64,000 nt of DNA, taken from NCBI GenBank assembly GCA_009761415.1, contig QUOL01000004.1, positions 186,001 through 250,000 of the forward strand, given 5' to 3'. How positions within the stretch are numbered: the stretch's first letter is position 1; each line of letters begins with the position of its first letter. Shown here in pieces: positions 9,778 through 20,421 of the stretch. Position numbers and translations under genes: made by a program. The notes under the pieces are model-generated. The model saw only the letters and a list, made by a program, of their open reading frames with translations, did no database searches and was not told the DNA's origin. The DNA is from Sarcomyxa edulis (Eukaryota > Basidiomycota > Agaricomycetes > Agaricales > Mycenaceae).

Positions 9778-12700
9778 TATGATCCTTGGGCTCATAAAGA
9801 AGACGACGAGTATGAAGAAATTCCAACGGAACGGATATTCTTTGCTGGTGACGCAGGGGTCTTTCAATCTAAACCTAAACCCGAAACCATAGTCCCCGAA
9901 CAGTATCATGAATTCTTAGAACTGTTCGAAAAGAAGGCGTCGGAACGACTCCCTGAACGACGACCTTGGGACCATCCCATAGATCTGAAAGATACCTTTA
10001 TCCCTCAAAACCCTAAACTGTACCCTCTGTCACCAAAAGAACAAAAGGAACTCGACGAATTCATCGACGAGAACCTACGCAAAGGATATATCCGACCCTC
10101 GAAGTCTCCCCAAGCGGCTCCCTTCTTCTTCGTGAAGAAGAAAGACGGTACGAATCGCCCGGTTCAAGACTATCGGCATCTGAACTCCCACACAGTCAAG
10201 AACGCTTACCCACTACCCCTAATCCCCGAACTTGTCGATAAACTTAAAAACGCAAAGATCTTCACCAAATTAGACCTACGGTGGGGATACAACAATTTGC
10301 GCATCAAGGAAGGGGATGAGTGGAAAGCAGCCTTCAAAACCAACAGAGGGATGTTCGAACCAACCGTTATGTTCTTTGGACTGATGAATTCGCCGGCTTC
10401 CTTCCAGACCATGATGAACCACATTCTCAAACCGCTGATCGATAAAGGAGTAGTCATTGTTTACATGGACGACATCCTGATCTTCACCAAGACACTGGAA
10501 GAACACAGGAAAATAGTCAAACAAGTTCTTGAAATCCTACGAGACAATGATCTATTCCTTAAACCCGAAAAATGCGAGTTTGAGAAAACAGAGCTGGAAT
10601 ACCTCGGTCTCATCATCTCGGGTGACCACATTAGAATGGATCCCAAGAAAGTCGAAGCAGTCATGAAGTGGCCGGTACCAACAAAAGTCAAGGAGCTGCA
10701 AGCCTTTCTCGGCTTTGCTAACTTCTACCGGCGCTTCATAGAGGGGTTCTCTAAAGTGGCAAAACCCCTCCATCAGCTCACTCGGAAGGATGCACCATGG
10801 AAATGGACGGAGGAACAACAAAAGGCATTCGACGAGTTAAAGAGAAGATTCTCCTCCGAGCCTGTCCTCGTATATCCTGACCCGACAAAGCAGATGAAGA
10901 TTGAGGCCGACTCCTCAGGTCATGCGACTGGGGGTATTCTAAGCATGCTCTGTGATGATGGTAAATGGAGACCGTGCGCCTATCTCTCCAAGGGATTGAA
11001 TGATGTGCAACGCAACTATGATATACACGATAAAGAAATGCTAGCCATCATTCGATGTTTGGAAGAATGGCGACACTACCTCGAAGGGGCTGACCACCCG
11101 GTGGTAATCTGGAGCGACCATAAGAACCTGGAATACTTCAAAACAGCACGGAACCTGAATCGACGACAAGCGAGATGGGCACTTTACCTATCGCGATTTG
11201 ATTTCGTGCTGAAACACCGACCAGGGTCTGCATCGGCCAAACCAGATTATCTCTCGAGACGAGCAGATCATGACAAGGGGGAAGAGGATAACCAGAACCA
11301 AATCCTTCTGAAACCAGAGTTTTTCCAAATCCGAGCGCTTCAACAGGGCCACGTTTTGATCGAAAACAACGAGTCTAGCATTTTATCAGACATCAGAAAG
11401 TGCAAAGACTATGATGAGTCGGTGGTCAAAGCTGTTGAAGAACTCAAACATTCCCCTGTCAGACGTCTCAGAGAAGAAGAGTGGTCAGAAGAGCAAGGGT
11501 TGATACTATTCCGGGGAAAAGTCTACGTCCCTAAGAAGGAAGAACTACGGCGAAAGATTGTGGAATTACATCACGATTCTGCAGTCGTGGGACACCCTGG
11601 AAATTGGAAGACCCTAGAGCTCATGAGCAGGAACTACTGGTGGCCAGGAATGACTAAATTCGTAACCCAGTACATCGAAGGTTGCGACAAATGTAATCGA
11701 ACAAAGACATTCCCTGCCCCACCAATAGGAAAGCTCATGCCTAACCGCACCCCTTCGGCGCCGTGGACAGATATCTCCGTAGATTTGATCACTGGACTGC
11801 CAGATAGCCAAGGGAACGATGCAATTCTCGTGGTCGTTGACAGATTCACCAAAATGACCCACATCATCCCATGCTCCGAAGAATTGTCGTCCCTTGGACT
11901 AGCCGCGCTTTACAGAGATCACGTCTGGAGGTACCACGGTCTCCCGGACTCAGTCATCTCGGACCGCGGACCGCAATTTGCCTCGCAGCTTATGAAAGAC
12001 CTTCACACGCTACTCGGTGTCAAACGCAAACTGTCGACAGCCTACCACCCTCAAAGTGATGGACAAACGGAAAGAACCAACCAGGAAATTGAACAATATC
12101 TTCGCTTGTTCATCAATCATAGGCAAAATGATTGGGCTGATTGGCTAGCCATCGCCGAGTTTGCGCTTAACAACCGAGTTTCGTCGTCGACTCAAGTCTC
12201 CCCCTTCTACGCCAATACTGGAAGACATCCAAGGATGGGGGTCGAGCCGAAAAGAAATGTCAAGTCAGAAGCTGCTGAGGACTTTGCACTACGCATGAAA
12301 AAGGTCCATGAGGAAGTAGAGGCGGCTCTAAATAAGGCGGCAGATGAGATGAAGAGATTTGCAGATCAAGGTCGGATCGAAACCCCACAGTACAAGGTTG
12401 GAGACAAGGTGTACCTTGACTTGAGCGACATCAAGACAGACCGCCCCTCCAAAAAGCTAAGTCACAAGCGGGACGGACCATTCGAAATCACCAAAGTTGT
12501 GTCGCCCAACGCGTATAAACTCAAGTTGCCAAAGCGTTACAACAAGCTACACCCCGTATTCAATGTCTCCAAACTGCGACGCTACGTTCCACCCCAGATC
12601 GAAGGCCAAAGATCCGATCCTCCCCCTCCAATCCAGGTCGAAGGTGAACCCCGATACGAAGTTGAAGAAATCTTGAACTCTAAGTTGGAACGAGGCAAGC

Positions 12701-12981
12701 TGTACTATTTGATCAAGTGGAAGGGGTACACCGACGAACATAACACCTGGGAACCGGAGGATAACGTTGATCGTGCAAAAAGACTGGTTCGACAGTTCCA
12801 TCAGTTGCACCCCAATGCACCGCGACGGATTAACGCTGCACTCTTCACTCAACTGCCGTTTAGACCTCTCGAAACCTACACTGATGCCACAATCTCAGTC
12901 TTGGAGAAGGAAAGGACAAAACACATCCCGACTTGGTCGATACCACTTAATCGTAGTCATATCGAGGACGATTCGACCTAG
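9778..12981 (+). CDS. Pol of inner gypsy element: reverse transcriptase, RNase H, integrase, chromodomain
   Basis: Continues the protease frame after a single TGA; the first ATG is at 10132. Reverse transcriptase has FVKKKDGTNRPVQDYR and the catalytic VVIVYMDDILIF (about 10450-10485). RNase H begins at KIEADSSGHATGG (about 10897). The integrase has an HHCC finger (H...H near 11570-11600, CDKCNRTK at 11682-11705) and the D,D-35-E residues in ISVDLI, VISDRG and DGQTERTNQE. The C-terminus carries a clear chromodomain (YEVEEILNSKLERGKLYYL, KWKGYTDEHNTWEP, about 12655-12760), which in chromoviruses steers integration to particular chromatin. Stop TAG at 12979-12981, directly before the polypurine tract. 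Confidence 0.93.
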   Translation, partial: YDPWAHKEDDEYEEIPTERIFFAGDAGVFQSKPKPETIVPEQYHEFLELFEKKASERLPERRPWDHPIDLKDTFIPQNPKLYPLSPKEQKELDEFIDENLRKGYIRPSKSPQAAPFFFVKKKDGTNRPVQDYRHLNSHTVKNAYPLPLIPELVDKLKNAKIFTKLDLRWGYNNLRIKEGDEWKAAFKTNRGMFEPTVMFFGLMNSPASFQTMMNHILKPLIDKGVVIVYMDDILIFTKTLEEHRKIVKQVLEILRDNDLFLKPEKCEFEKTELEYLGLIISGDHIRMDPKKVEAVMKWPVPTKVKELQAFLGFANFYRRFIEGFSKVAKPLHQLTRKDAPWKWTEEQQKAFDELKRRFSSEPVLVYPDPTKQMKIEADSSGHATGGILSMLCDDGKWRPCAYLSKGLNDVQRNYDIHDKEMLAIIRCLEEWRHYLEGADHPVVIWSDHKNLEYFKTARNLNRRQARWALYLSRFDFVLKHRPGSASAKPDYLSRRADHDKGEEDNQNQILLKPEFFQIRALQQGHVLIENNESSILSDIRKCKDYDESVVKAVEELKHSPVRRLREEEWSEEQGLILFRGKVYVPKKEELRRKIVELHHDSAVVGHPGNWKTLELMSRNYWWPGMTKFVTQYIEGCDKCNRTKTFPAPPIGKLMPNRTPSAPWTDISVDLITGLPDSQGNDAILVVVDRFTKMTHIIPCSEELSSLGLAALYRDHVWRYHGLPDSVISDRGPQFASQLMKDLHTLLGVKRKLSTAYHPQSDGQTERTNQEIEQYLRLFINHRQNDWADWLAIAEFALNNRVSSSTQVSPFYANTGRHPRMGVEPKRNVKSEAAEDFALRMKKVHEEVEAALNKAADEMKRFADQGRIETPQYKVGDKVYLDLSDIKTDRPSKKLSHKRDGPFEITKVVSPNAYKLKLPKRYNKLHPVFNVSKLRRYVPPQIEGQRSDPPPPIQVEGEPRYEVEEILNSKLERGKLYYLIKWKGYTDEHNTWEPEDNVDRAKRLVRQFHQLHPNAPRRINAALFTQLPFRPLETYTDATISVLEKERTKHIPTWSIPLNRSHIEDDST

Positions 12982-12992
12982 AAGGGGGGTGA
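12981..12992 (+). promoter_or_regulatory. polypurine tract of inner gypsy element
   Basis: GAAGGGGGGTGA lies immediately before the 3' LTR (TGTCAGG at 12993), the position used to prime plus-strand DNA synthesis. Confidence 0.75.
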
Positions 12993-13424
12993 TGTCAGGA
13001 AACGACTCATTTTGGACTTTATCTTTGATCTTATCTTATCTTATCAGGGGGCTATAGTTATTCCTTGGGATACCTTTATTCCTGCTGCTGACTGATGCGA
13101 TTACTAAGGTGCTGCGGAGTTGCATCATCATCTTACTAACGGTGTTCCATTATGTTCCATAGGATTCTATAGCTTACCAATCATGTAATGTAGGTAGATA
13201 TATAAAGGGCGCTATGCACCCTGGGGATCCCCAGTTCGATCTCTCAGGATTACCGCTAATCTAGTGGGAACCTAAGTCATATAACTCCTGTAGTGTCTTC
13301 TATCGCTTCCCTCTCCTCTCTCTTTCCCCTTGTATCTCCTCTCCTCCTCTTTCTCTGTTCTCGCCTTTCGCTCGTGACGCTTCAGTGGCCCGCTGGTCTT
13401 GTATAGATTGGTGTTGCCCTGACA
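12993..13424 (+). repeat. 3' LTR of inner gypsy element
   Basis: 432 bp, matching 7274-7705 with one difference seen (C at 13231). It is followed by the target duplication ACAGT and then the rest of the outer element's LTR. Confidence 0.95.
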
Positions 13425-13681
13425 ACAGTCCGCTAACTGCCTAAAAGTAATTCGATAACGCCTACGGGCTATCGTTTACTTCGTGTCCTAAGAAAACCTA
13501 AAGTCTCTGACTAGGTTTCCGCGTCAGTCAACGATTCGCTCTGACTTTCGGCACTCAGTCTTAGCTAACTACGTCTGACCTACCTTCCTAGGACTTACCA
13601 TATTCACTCAATCCTCACGCATTTCGTTCTCGGTGTATTCAAGGAATACACCAGTGCTTAATATTCTCACGAACTCTAACA
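13425..13681 (+). repeat. 5' LTR of outer gypsy element, second part
   Basis: Resumes the interrupted LTR and matches 33551-33807, ending CTCTAACA at 13681. It begins with the duplicated ACAGT left by the inner element. Confidence 0.93.
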
Positions 13682-13682
13682 C

Positions 13683-13698
13683 TGGTGGACAAATCCGG
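13683..13698 (+). promoter_or_regulatory. possible tRNA primer-binding site of outer gypsy element
   Basis: TGGTGGACAAATCCGG begins one base after the LTR. A PBS is expected here and should start with TGG, the complement of the CCA end of a tRNA. I could not assign the tRNA. Confidence 0.4.
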
Positions 13699-13827
13699 AC
13701 CCCCTTCGCAAGGTAGTATCCAGACCAGGAACTTAGCTGAGTAACATCTTCCGAGTTTATTCACACAGTTAAATCACTAACTATTCTCTCAGAAAAACAG
13801 AAATAGCCTTCATTTTTTACAGATACC

Positions 13828-16158
13828 ATGTCAGAGGAACGAGAAGAATCCTCGGGAGAGCCCATCGAGCGCGGGACCCAGGCCACCTATGTCATCGAGA
13901 ACGGAACCCGCGAAACGATCACGCTGGAACCCCTCGATGATTTCGCCGCCCGCATAAACTCCCTCGACATAAACTCCTCTCGCGTGATCACCACCCCGTT
14001 GATAACCGCGGCTTGTTCTTCTACCAAAAAGATGGATGAGGAGGATGCTAAGAGAGTGGAGTATGCGATATTCATGGGGCAAACTTACTTTCAGCGCGTA
14101 CCCTTGAATAATAATGAATATCTTTCTCGTTCTCAACGATTCTCGACGGAACTGAAAATCCTTCAGCAAATCTTCCATAACGTTAAAACCACGCTCACCG
14201 CTTCTCGGACTCGCGTGTTCGGAGTAGAACCTGACCTGATTCGAAAGCTCACCAGTCATTTAGCTCATCGAAGAACCCAAGCTAAAGAATCCCTACTACT
14301 CGCTGGGTTGGAAGTACCGACACTCCCGGAATGGGGACCTTACAATAACCTCGAAGCCTTCTGGAGGTTGAATGAGTTTGAAATATGCGCGTCCTGCTAT
14401 CGTCGAGAAGTGGAATGTTTTCTTGCCTATCTCGGAAAGTATCACAAGTTCATCAACCCTCCCACTAGTCGTAAGGCCCCTCAGAAGCCCCAGGACGACG
14501 AGAAAAGCTCCGTCTCTGCAGAAGAGGTGGAAGCGGTCCTGAACACTTCGACACCACGAAAGAAGGCTAGAAAGGAAGGAGAGGGTTATGCCACGCCTGG
14601 AAGGAAGAGCTGGCGAGCGCAGATAGATGACAGTCTGGGGGTTGGTATAGAACGTGAGCAGATCCAACAGAACAGCAGAAGAAACCGACGTACCTCCACG
14701 GAATTCTTCACTGCCGGCATGGGGGAATCGGACGTCCTCTCCAACCTTTTCAACAACGATCCTCGCAGACCTACGCCAGCCGCTATTCCCGAAGAAAACG
14801 AAGAAAACGAAGAATCTGAAGACTCGGAACCTGCACCACGCCGCCCTTCGGTCCACCTCCGTACCGCCGGTGGAGATGGTCCATCCGACGACGATCCTAG
14901 CAGCGACGATTCGAGTTCGGGGGGAAGGAATCCCGGAAGGCGAGATCTACCACCTCATCAGCCCATCTCCAAAAGGCCAGTAAAACCCATTCTACGCGCA
15001 CCTAGCAAGCCTAAAGCTCTCGATGAAGAAATAAAATTTGACACCAAACTGAAACGAGACGCTATTCCCGAATGGGATGGTAACGCGGACACTGTCGCAC
15101 ACTGGATACTTCGAGTCAATGAGCTAGCCAAGAACTCACCTACGGTGTACCGACAGCTTGGAGCTTTGGTCCCTCAGCGCCTCACCGGAGGAGCTTCGAA
15201 ATGGTACTATTCGAACCCAGCTAGCCATCGTCTGAAGCTAGAGAAGGATTGGGGAACGTTACGCGACGGGATAGGAGCGTACTATATGAATCGCGCCTGG
15301 CTCGACAAGCAGAAAGGACGAGCTATCAGAGCGGCTTATTGCGATTCATCAGCGCCTCGGGAATCGCCGAGTGAATATCTTATCAGGAAACTCGATCTTA
15401 TTCGTCTAGTTTATAAGATGACCGACTCTCAATTAATCAATGAACCTATGAACGGTGCGCCATCCCACTGGAACAATGTCTTGACCACTTATCTATACGA
15501 CAATATTGTGGATTTCCAGAATGCCATCAAGTATCATGAAGAGAATTTGATGAAGCTCGACTATCCTCGTCCTTATCGACCCTTCTCGTCCTCAAGCAAC
15601 AAGGTCTTTGACAATCGCGAAGAATACCGTCCCATCAAAACTGCTCGAACAAACGCAGTCGGCTGGAGCTCCAACCTCCCTCCACCAAAGTGGCCCAAGG
15701 ACGATACCGTTATTTCCAAGAGAGGCTCTCCAGTAGCTGCTGGAGGACGTCCCTGTCGCCACTGTGGAAGCAACAACCATTGGGATAATGAGTGTAAGTA
15801 TGCGCGACGTGCTACCAGGGACGCTCGAGCTAATCTGGCATCTGGCAGTTCTTACCCTGAGGACGAAAACGCTCAAAGGGATTACGACGACCTGTTCTAC
15901 TCGCTTCAGTCGGACGACGAGAACGAAGTCGACACTCCACAGGACCCTCATGAGTCTTCCCAAGGACAAACATATTCGGTGCGCAGCGCGTTTACGACGG
16001 CGCAGAATTCACTAGATACCTCCGGGCTGGGGGGGAATGAGGACCATACTAAGGAACCAGTAAGCCCTGTAGAATCTTTTCGTACGTCCACCACGTTAAA
16101 GCCTAACAGACCGAATAGAGCCATAGCTGTAATATACAGTCTAAACACACGGCTGTAG
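13828..16158 (+). CDS. Gag of outer gypsy element
   Basis: A 776-residue Gag-like protein. A helical N-terminal part is followed by a long low-complexity acidic and serine-rich middle (EENEENEESEDSEPAPRR, DDDPSSDDSSSGGRNPGRRD). Then comes the capsid core (IPEWDGNADTVAHWILRVNE, about residue 412; LTGGASKWYY). A CCHC knuckle CRHCGSNNHWDNEC lies near residue 643. The length is much greater than the inner element's Gag. It ends at TAG 16156-16158, whose last two bases already belong to the 8-bp repeat flanking the KDZ insertion. In the uninterrupted element this TAG would be followed, in the same frame, by pol. Confidence 0.85.
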   Translation: MSEEREESSGEPIERGTQATYVIENGTRETITLEPLDDFAARINSLDINSSRVITTPLITAACSSTKKMDEEDAKRVEYAIFMGQTYFQRVPLNNNEYLSRSQRFSTELKILQQIFHNVKTTLTASRTRVFGVEPDLIRKLTSHLAHRRTQAKESLLLAGLEVPTLPEWGPYNNLEAFWRLNEFEICASCYRREVECFLAYLGKYHKFINPPTSRKAPQKPQDDEKSSVSAEEVEAVLNTSTPRKKARKEGEGYATPGRKSWRAQIDDSLGVGIEREQIQQNSRRNRRTSTEFFTAGMGESDVLSNLFNNDPRRPTPAAIPEENEENEESEDSEPAPRRPSVHLRTAGGDGPSDDDPSSDDSSSGGRNPGRRDLPPHQPISKRPVKPILRAPSKPKALDEEIKFDTKLKRDAIPEWDGNADTVAHWILRVNELAKNSPTVYRQLGALVPQRLTGGASKWYYSNPASHRLKLEKDWGTLRDGIGAYYMNRAWLDKQKGRAIRAAYCDSSAPRESPSEYLIRKLDLIRLVYKMTDSQLINEPMNGAPSHWNNVLTTYLYDNIVDFQNAIKYHEENLMKLDYPRPYRPFSSSSNKVFDNREEYRPIKTARTNAVGWSSNLPPPKWPKDDTVISKRGSPVAAGGRPCRHCGSNNHWDNECKYARRATRDARANLASGSSYPEDENAQRDYDDLFYSLQSDDENEVDTPQDPHESSQGQTYSVRSAFTTAQNSLDTSGLGGNEDHTKEPVSPVESFRTSTTLKPNRPNRAIAVIYSLNTRL

Positions 16159-16204
16159 CCACGGAAATTGATGCATCAACCCTGTGAGTAGCCATCCCGG
16201 TGGC
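16157..16204 (+). repeat. left terminal inverted repeat region of KDZ element
   Basis: AGCCACGGAAATTGATGCAT... pairs with the reverse complement of 26902-26949, AGCCACAAAAATTGATACAT..., with about 36 of 47 positions equal by eye. The first 8 bases (AGCCACGG) also occur in direct orientation at 26978-26985. It is therefore ambiguous whether they are a target duplication or part of the element. Confidence 0.6.
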
Positions 16205-16850
16205 TGTGCTATATTTTGGGTGGGTCCACCGGGGATTTGGGGGGGGGGATACCCATGGACCGGGCACATATATACAAATAGTATACAGGTCCGGGAGCCC
16301 TCAGAATTGGCCTATTTGGGATGCTTTCGGGTCCTATATTTTCGCCAGGAAAGCAGCGGGTTCAGGACGGGCTCAAATGATGGGCTGTTTACCCTCGTGG
16401 CCAGCTCGGACTTAGCCAAGGCTCCTTGGACTGGCTCTGGCTAACTTTCCCTCCTTACAGGGTGCATCCACACTATATCGGCTGGTCAGGCACCCTTCAA
16501 TATGCATTCAGCCAGACCAGACTTGGCCAAAGCCATGGATCATAGGCTCGGCTAGCATTTTATTTGACTTAGCCTCCGTTTACACCAATTGGACGCACGA
16601 CTCTCCATTTCATCCGTCGGTCAGGTCGGACTTGGCCGCGGGCTCAGAACTGGTCCGTGGCCAAGTCTTATTATGTCATCTGACTGCCCAAATATTTCTA
16701 AGTCCCTTGATTGTCCTTCGACAATTCTTACGTCTCTCGGGAGCACAATATTATGTTGTAAAAGGATATATTGATACTGAAGACTACATTTCTAGACGTT
16801 TACAATACTAGCTACATAATAGGAACAGGAATAAATAATAAAACTTGTAC
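16205..16850. other. subterminal non-coding part of KDZ element
   Basis: No gene seen. It contains a run of ten G at about 16241-16250 and several copies of a GACTTGGCC / GGCCAAGTC theme (about 16408, 16525, 16630 and 16660, in both orientations). Dispersed copies of one short word near a transposon end could be transposase-binding sites. Confidence 0.45.
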
Positions 16851-19653
16851 CTACACGATAGGATTCATCTCGATGTGCTGAACAAGACCCTGTAAAACCC
16901 ATCCAACGTCGTCAACGGCTTCGGTCCAGTCCGCAAGTTCATTGGAAACCTTGGTACTCTCGGACTTGTTCTGTACAGCGCACCCCCACCAATACAAACA
17001 CGCTACCACTCCGATGACCCCATTGGCACCTGGTTTGATAAGTATTGCCCAATCTTCTTTGTATGTATCTACAGCAGACGGCCAATCGGTTGATGTCTTC
17101 AGGCCCCTCCATTCAGGCTGGAACGAGATCCACCAAGCTCGCCATCTCCTGCAAAACAGGTCCACGTCCGTGACGATCTGCGGCTTGTTGCTGCGGGATC
17201 CACGTCCGTCGATAATCCAAGCGCTAAGCTGATCGGGCCGTCCAGCTTTCGGTATCGCGTCGCGGCCATTCTTGAACTTATACAAGGTCTCAAGTTGGAT
17301 GAGAAGATACAGCACACCGTCAAACTGTGGACCCAGACGAATGGTAATGATCTGATTGAGAGCGCTCTTGAACCACGACGGGGTGTTCGCAGGATACCAG
17401 ATTCCTTTGGAAGTATTGGGTTGGGTTGGATCTGTCGGAGCGTCGTATGACAATCTTGCGATTGGGCCTATATTGGTGGCTGAAACGGGGGGGACGCGTG
17501 GTGTATCAGGGGTTTGTGTCTGGGGAATATTGCCCTGTCCATCGTTGTTGGGCGTAGGTCCTATAGGCACTACTGGGATGGTACTTGATTGGGATGTATC
17601 GACGCCCATTGCAGATACCGAGGAAGAATCGATATTACCGTTTCGGTCGGTTGAATCAAAGGTATCGGGTGGATCGATGTCCATGTCGTTGACCCCAGCA
17701 TCGCTGTTCTTGTTGGATCTCCCACCGGGAACCTCTCCATCTGATACTTCGCTGCTTCCTGCAACTTCACCTACGCAATTCGCAGAGGGTGTCCTATCCT
17801 TTGTCTCCGCAGAGCCTGAACCTGTTGCATTCTGACGTGTTGATCGACGTGTCGGTGGTAACGGTCTTGGTTTGGGACGAGGGATTGAGGCGGGCTTCTC
17901 CTTTACCACTAGATCACTGAACAACTTGCGCTGCGCCTCCTCATCAAAGTCTATCTCTTTCAAGAGCGCCCGGTTCCGGGCAATATTCTTTTCACGGTTG
18001 CGTTTGTAGATTTCCGTCGGTGTAAGGACTGGAGGTGAAGCAGGTGTTGCAGGAAGGGCGGGCGTTACAGGAAGAGCGGGAGTTGCAGGTACAGTGGGAG
18101 GTACAGCTAGAGCGGGCGTTGCAGGAACAGTGGGAGGTGCGCTCGGCGCAGGAACAGTGGGTGTGGCCGTTGCAACGATGGGCCTGGAAACGGTCGTATG
18201 CTTAGACACCCTTGCCTCCTTAGATTTCCCCTTCTCATGTGCCGTCTTTGCTGCCTTCCTCTTCCTCTTTCTCGCGCTCTCTGCCTCGTCTTCGGAATCG
18301 GAGAGGCCCTCGTCATCGTCGTCCGATCCGGACATCATATCCTCCTCCATCGCATCCTTCTCCATCTCATATTTGGCACGTTCGAGGGGATCATCCGCGT
18401 ATAACGCTGCTGCCGCACGATCGGATGATGCTGTGATATGACATATGCAACTGATCAGGACTCATTCGTACATATAGAAGCGAACTTCACCACTTACTAT
18501 AGCAGGTCTCGAGGAATTCTTTGAAAAATCCCAAGACGTCGGTAGCGAAGCGTGCTGCTTGCCATTGCGGCCAAAGAAGAGGGATAGCGGCTCGGTTGAA
18601 GCCCCGGCTGAAGCTGCATGGTCTGATCAGTATGCAACACAAAGATGCATAGCAGAACACGCGCACGTTAAAGTCCCAATTTCACCGTTTTGATCTGGCA
18701 GGCAGCCCCCAACTACAACAAGGGTGTGCAGTCCTGTCAGCTCTTGTATCCCTTCGAGAATTGGTGCGAGGAAACGTCCCAGATTATCAATGCATCTGTA
18801 TCATGATTAATATAAATCCTAAGGCCAGGACCGGATTATATAGACGTACCTCTGTCGATCGACGGGAGCCTTTGACGGGGGCTTTGTCGCTGCATCCTTG
18901 TATGCATCTACAGCTCGTTGACGCTCGTCCTGCGCGTTCTTCAAAAGAGCCTCTCTCTCCTCGGTCGAGAGATCATTGTACATGTCCTTGGCCACCTGTG
19001 CACGAAATGCGGGACCTGGGTGTTTGTTGTTTGAGGTTGGATTCTCCTCCTTGAAGAGCGCCCAGCGACGTGCAACTTCAGTCTTCATGCGATCTTTCTG
19101 CTCGTGTTGGAACTGCTGAGGACCTTGCCGACGCTTTGGTACCTTTGCTGAGACACCAGTGAGGGAAAGTAGAAGTGCAGCATAAGGATCCGTCTTGGGG
19201 TTCATGTTAGGGATGCGATCCTCTTGTAAACGTCGAACTCGGTACTTGAGCCAACGTCGGATTGCCTATGAAACGAAACAGAACGAACCACGCGGTTAGG
19301 TCTGCAAAAAGGTACAAGGCACCAATTGAACTTACCTCATTTCTATCAGCGATTCGATTGGCTCGGAGAACGACTTCTTCGGCGGTGAGGTCTTCCTCAA
19401 TGGGAGATGCCGCCGGATCATAAATGGGCAATGGCAATTCGGGCTCCTCGTCATCGGCTAAACGCCAGTGAATCAAAGTGTGGTATTCGTTGCAGACACG
19501 AGCGAAGTAGTCGCGCTCAGCGACCCATCCATGTCTGAGTACGTCGGTGTATGCTGGAATATGGGGGAGTAGGATTTCTTCCCTCGCTCCCTCTGCCCAC
19601 ATCTTTTGGTTCCGCCGATCCTTCTTCTCCATTTTCTTGCCTTTTCTCGTCAT
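16851..19653 (-). CDS. KDZ-element accessory protein with HMG-box-like region
   Basis: One multi-exon gene. Exon 1 (19653 to about 19336) begins MTRKGKKMEKKDRRNQK. Exon 2 (about 19265-18850) has a basic-aromatic helical stretch (ARRWALFKEENPTS..., FRAQVAKDMYNDLSTEERE) that resembles an HMG box. Exon 3 (from 18795) encodes LGRFLAPILEGIQELTGLH followed by VVVGGCLPDQNGEI. A short exon follows (FSRGFNRAAIPLLWPQWQ..., FFKEFLETCY). The large last exon (to 16851) has an acidic part, a basic NLS-like run (RKRKRKAAK), alternating PATPAL-type repeats, EIYKRNREKNIARNRALL and a Trp-rich end (RRWRAWWISFQPEWRG). I recall proteins of this layout as abundant in agaricomycete genomes; a link to KDZ mobility is inferred from position and from a predicted DNA-binding segment. 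Confidence 0.65.
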
Positions 19654-20075
19654 GATGCAGTCCTTTCGAGATTATTGGGGATATAAGGTATGTAGTGGCG
19701 AGCGGGTTCTCAGACAGACAGAGAGGGATGAGAGAGGCGCGATGATATGTCATCCATTCTGCGTATACAACAAACAAGATGTCTGCGTAAAAGAGTCTTT
19801 TGCTACGTCTCCCTCCTCGATACCTAAGGTCTGTTTTACTCTATTTCTATTCGGAAGTCTCGAATTACAATAACATGCAGCTCACGCTCGCGACTTCTCA
19901 AAGGTTCGGCTCCTGATCTTTTTCATTCATCCTCCCCGTTCACCTATTTATATATGATCTCAGGCACTTCTAGTTATCGAGAGATGGTAGGCCCCAACCC
20001 CTCGATACCCGTTAGGAAAAAAGGTATCTACTCCCATCAGTGCACCTGCATTTCCCCGGAACTGACGGTATACAG

Positions 20076-20296
20076 TTATCTACGACAGCAATGACGAGGC
20101 TGCTTATCGCAGGTGGGAGGAGTACTGTCGAGTATGGCCCGAGTGGAAGAAGCACGAAGATTACAAGGAGAAGGTCAGACTCAAAGCTCTCGAGATGCGC
20201 AAGCGGGCTAGAGAGAAGGACGTGGATAAAATCAGGGATGTTGCGAGACATTTCGTTTCCGATTATTCATCCGTCTTCTACAAATTATTCGAGTAG
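20076..20296 (+). CDS. exon of a small charged protein inside the KDZ element
   Basis: A coherent open stretch after an acceptor at 20074-20075: VIYDSNDEAAYRRWEEYC, then VWPEWKKHEDYKEKVRLKA and a basic helix ending SSVFYKLFE and TAG (20294-20296). Upstream exons must exist (an ATG at about 19874 is a candidate, diverging from the minus-strand gene at 19653), but I could not join them with confidence. Tryptophans and lysines at regular spacing suggest a helical DNA- or protein-binding segment. Function unknown. Confidence 0.4.
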
Positions 20297-20421
20297 GCGT
20301 GTTATATGTGTCTTATTATCAGCTTGGTAAACGCAAATGTGCAGTGTATTCCGTTTTGATCCATATAGTATGCTCCGAAAACCATCAAATAATCTGTAGA
20401 GGAACCCAAACCAAGGGATGC

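Larger units (their letters stand above)
7274..13424 (+). mobile_element. inner Ty3/gypsy chromovirus nested in the 5' LTR
   Basis: A 6151-bp element with two 432-bp LTRs (TGTCAGG...CCTGACA) and a perfect 5-bp target duplication ACAGT. The order is LTR, gag, protease, reverse transcriptase, RNase H, integrase, chromodomain, polypurine tract, LTR, as in Ty3/gypsy chromoviruses. The LTRs differ at one position that I can see (T at 7512, C at 13231), so the insertion is very young. One in-frame TGA between protease and reverse transcriptase is the only obvious defect. Confidence 0.95.

Noticed and set aside
14654..14983. Overlapping frames inside the Gag gene (for example 14296-14856 minus)
   Set aside because: Shadows of the 776-residue Gag frame, without motifs of their own.
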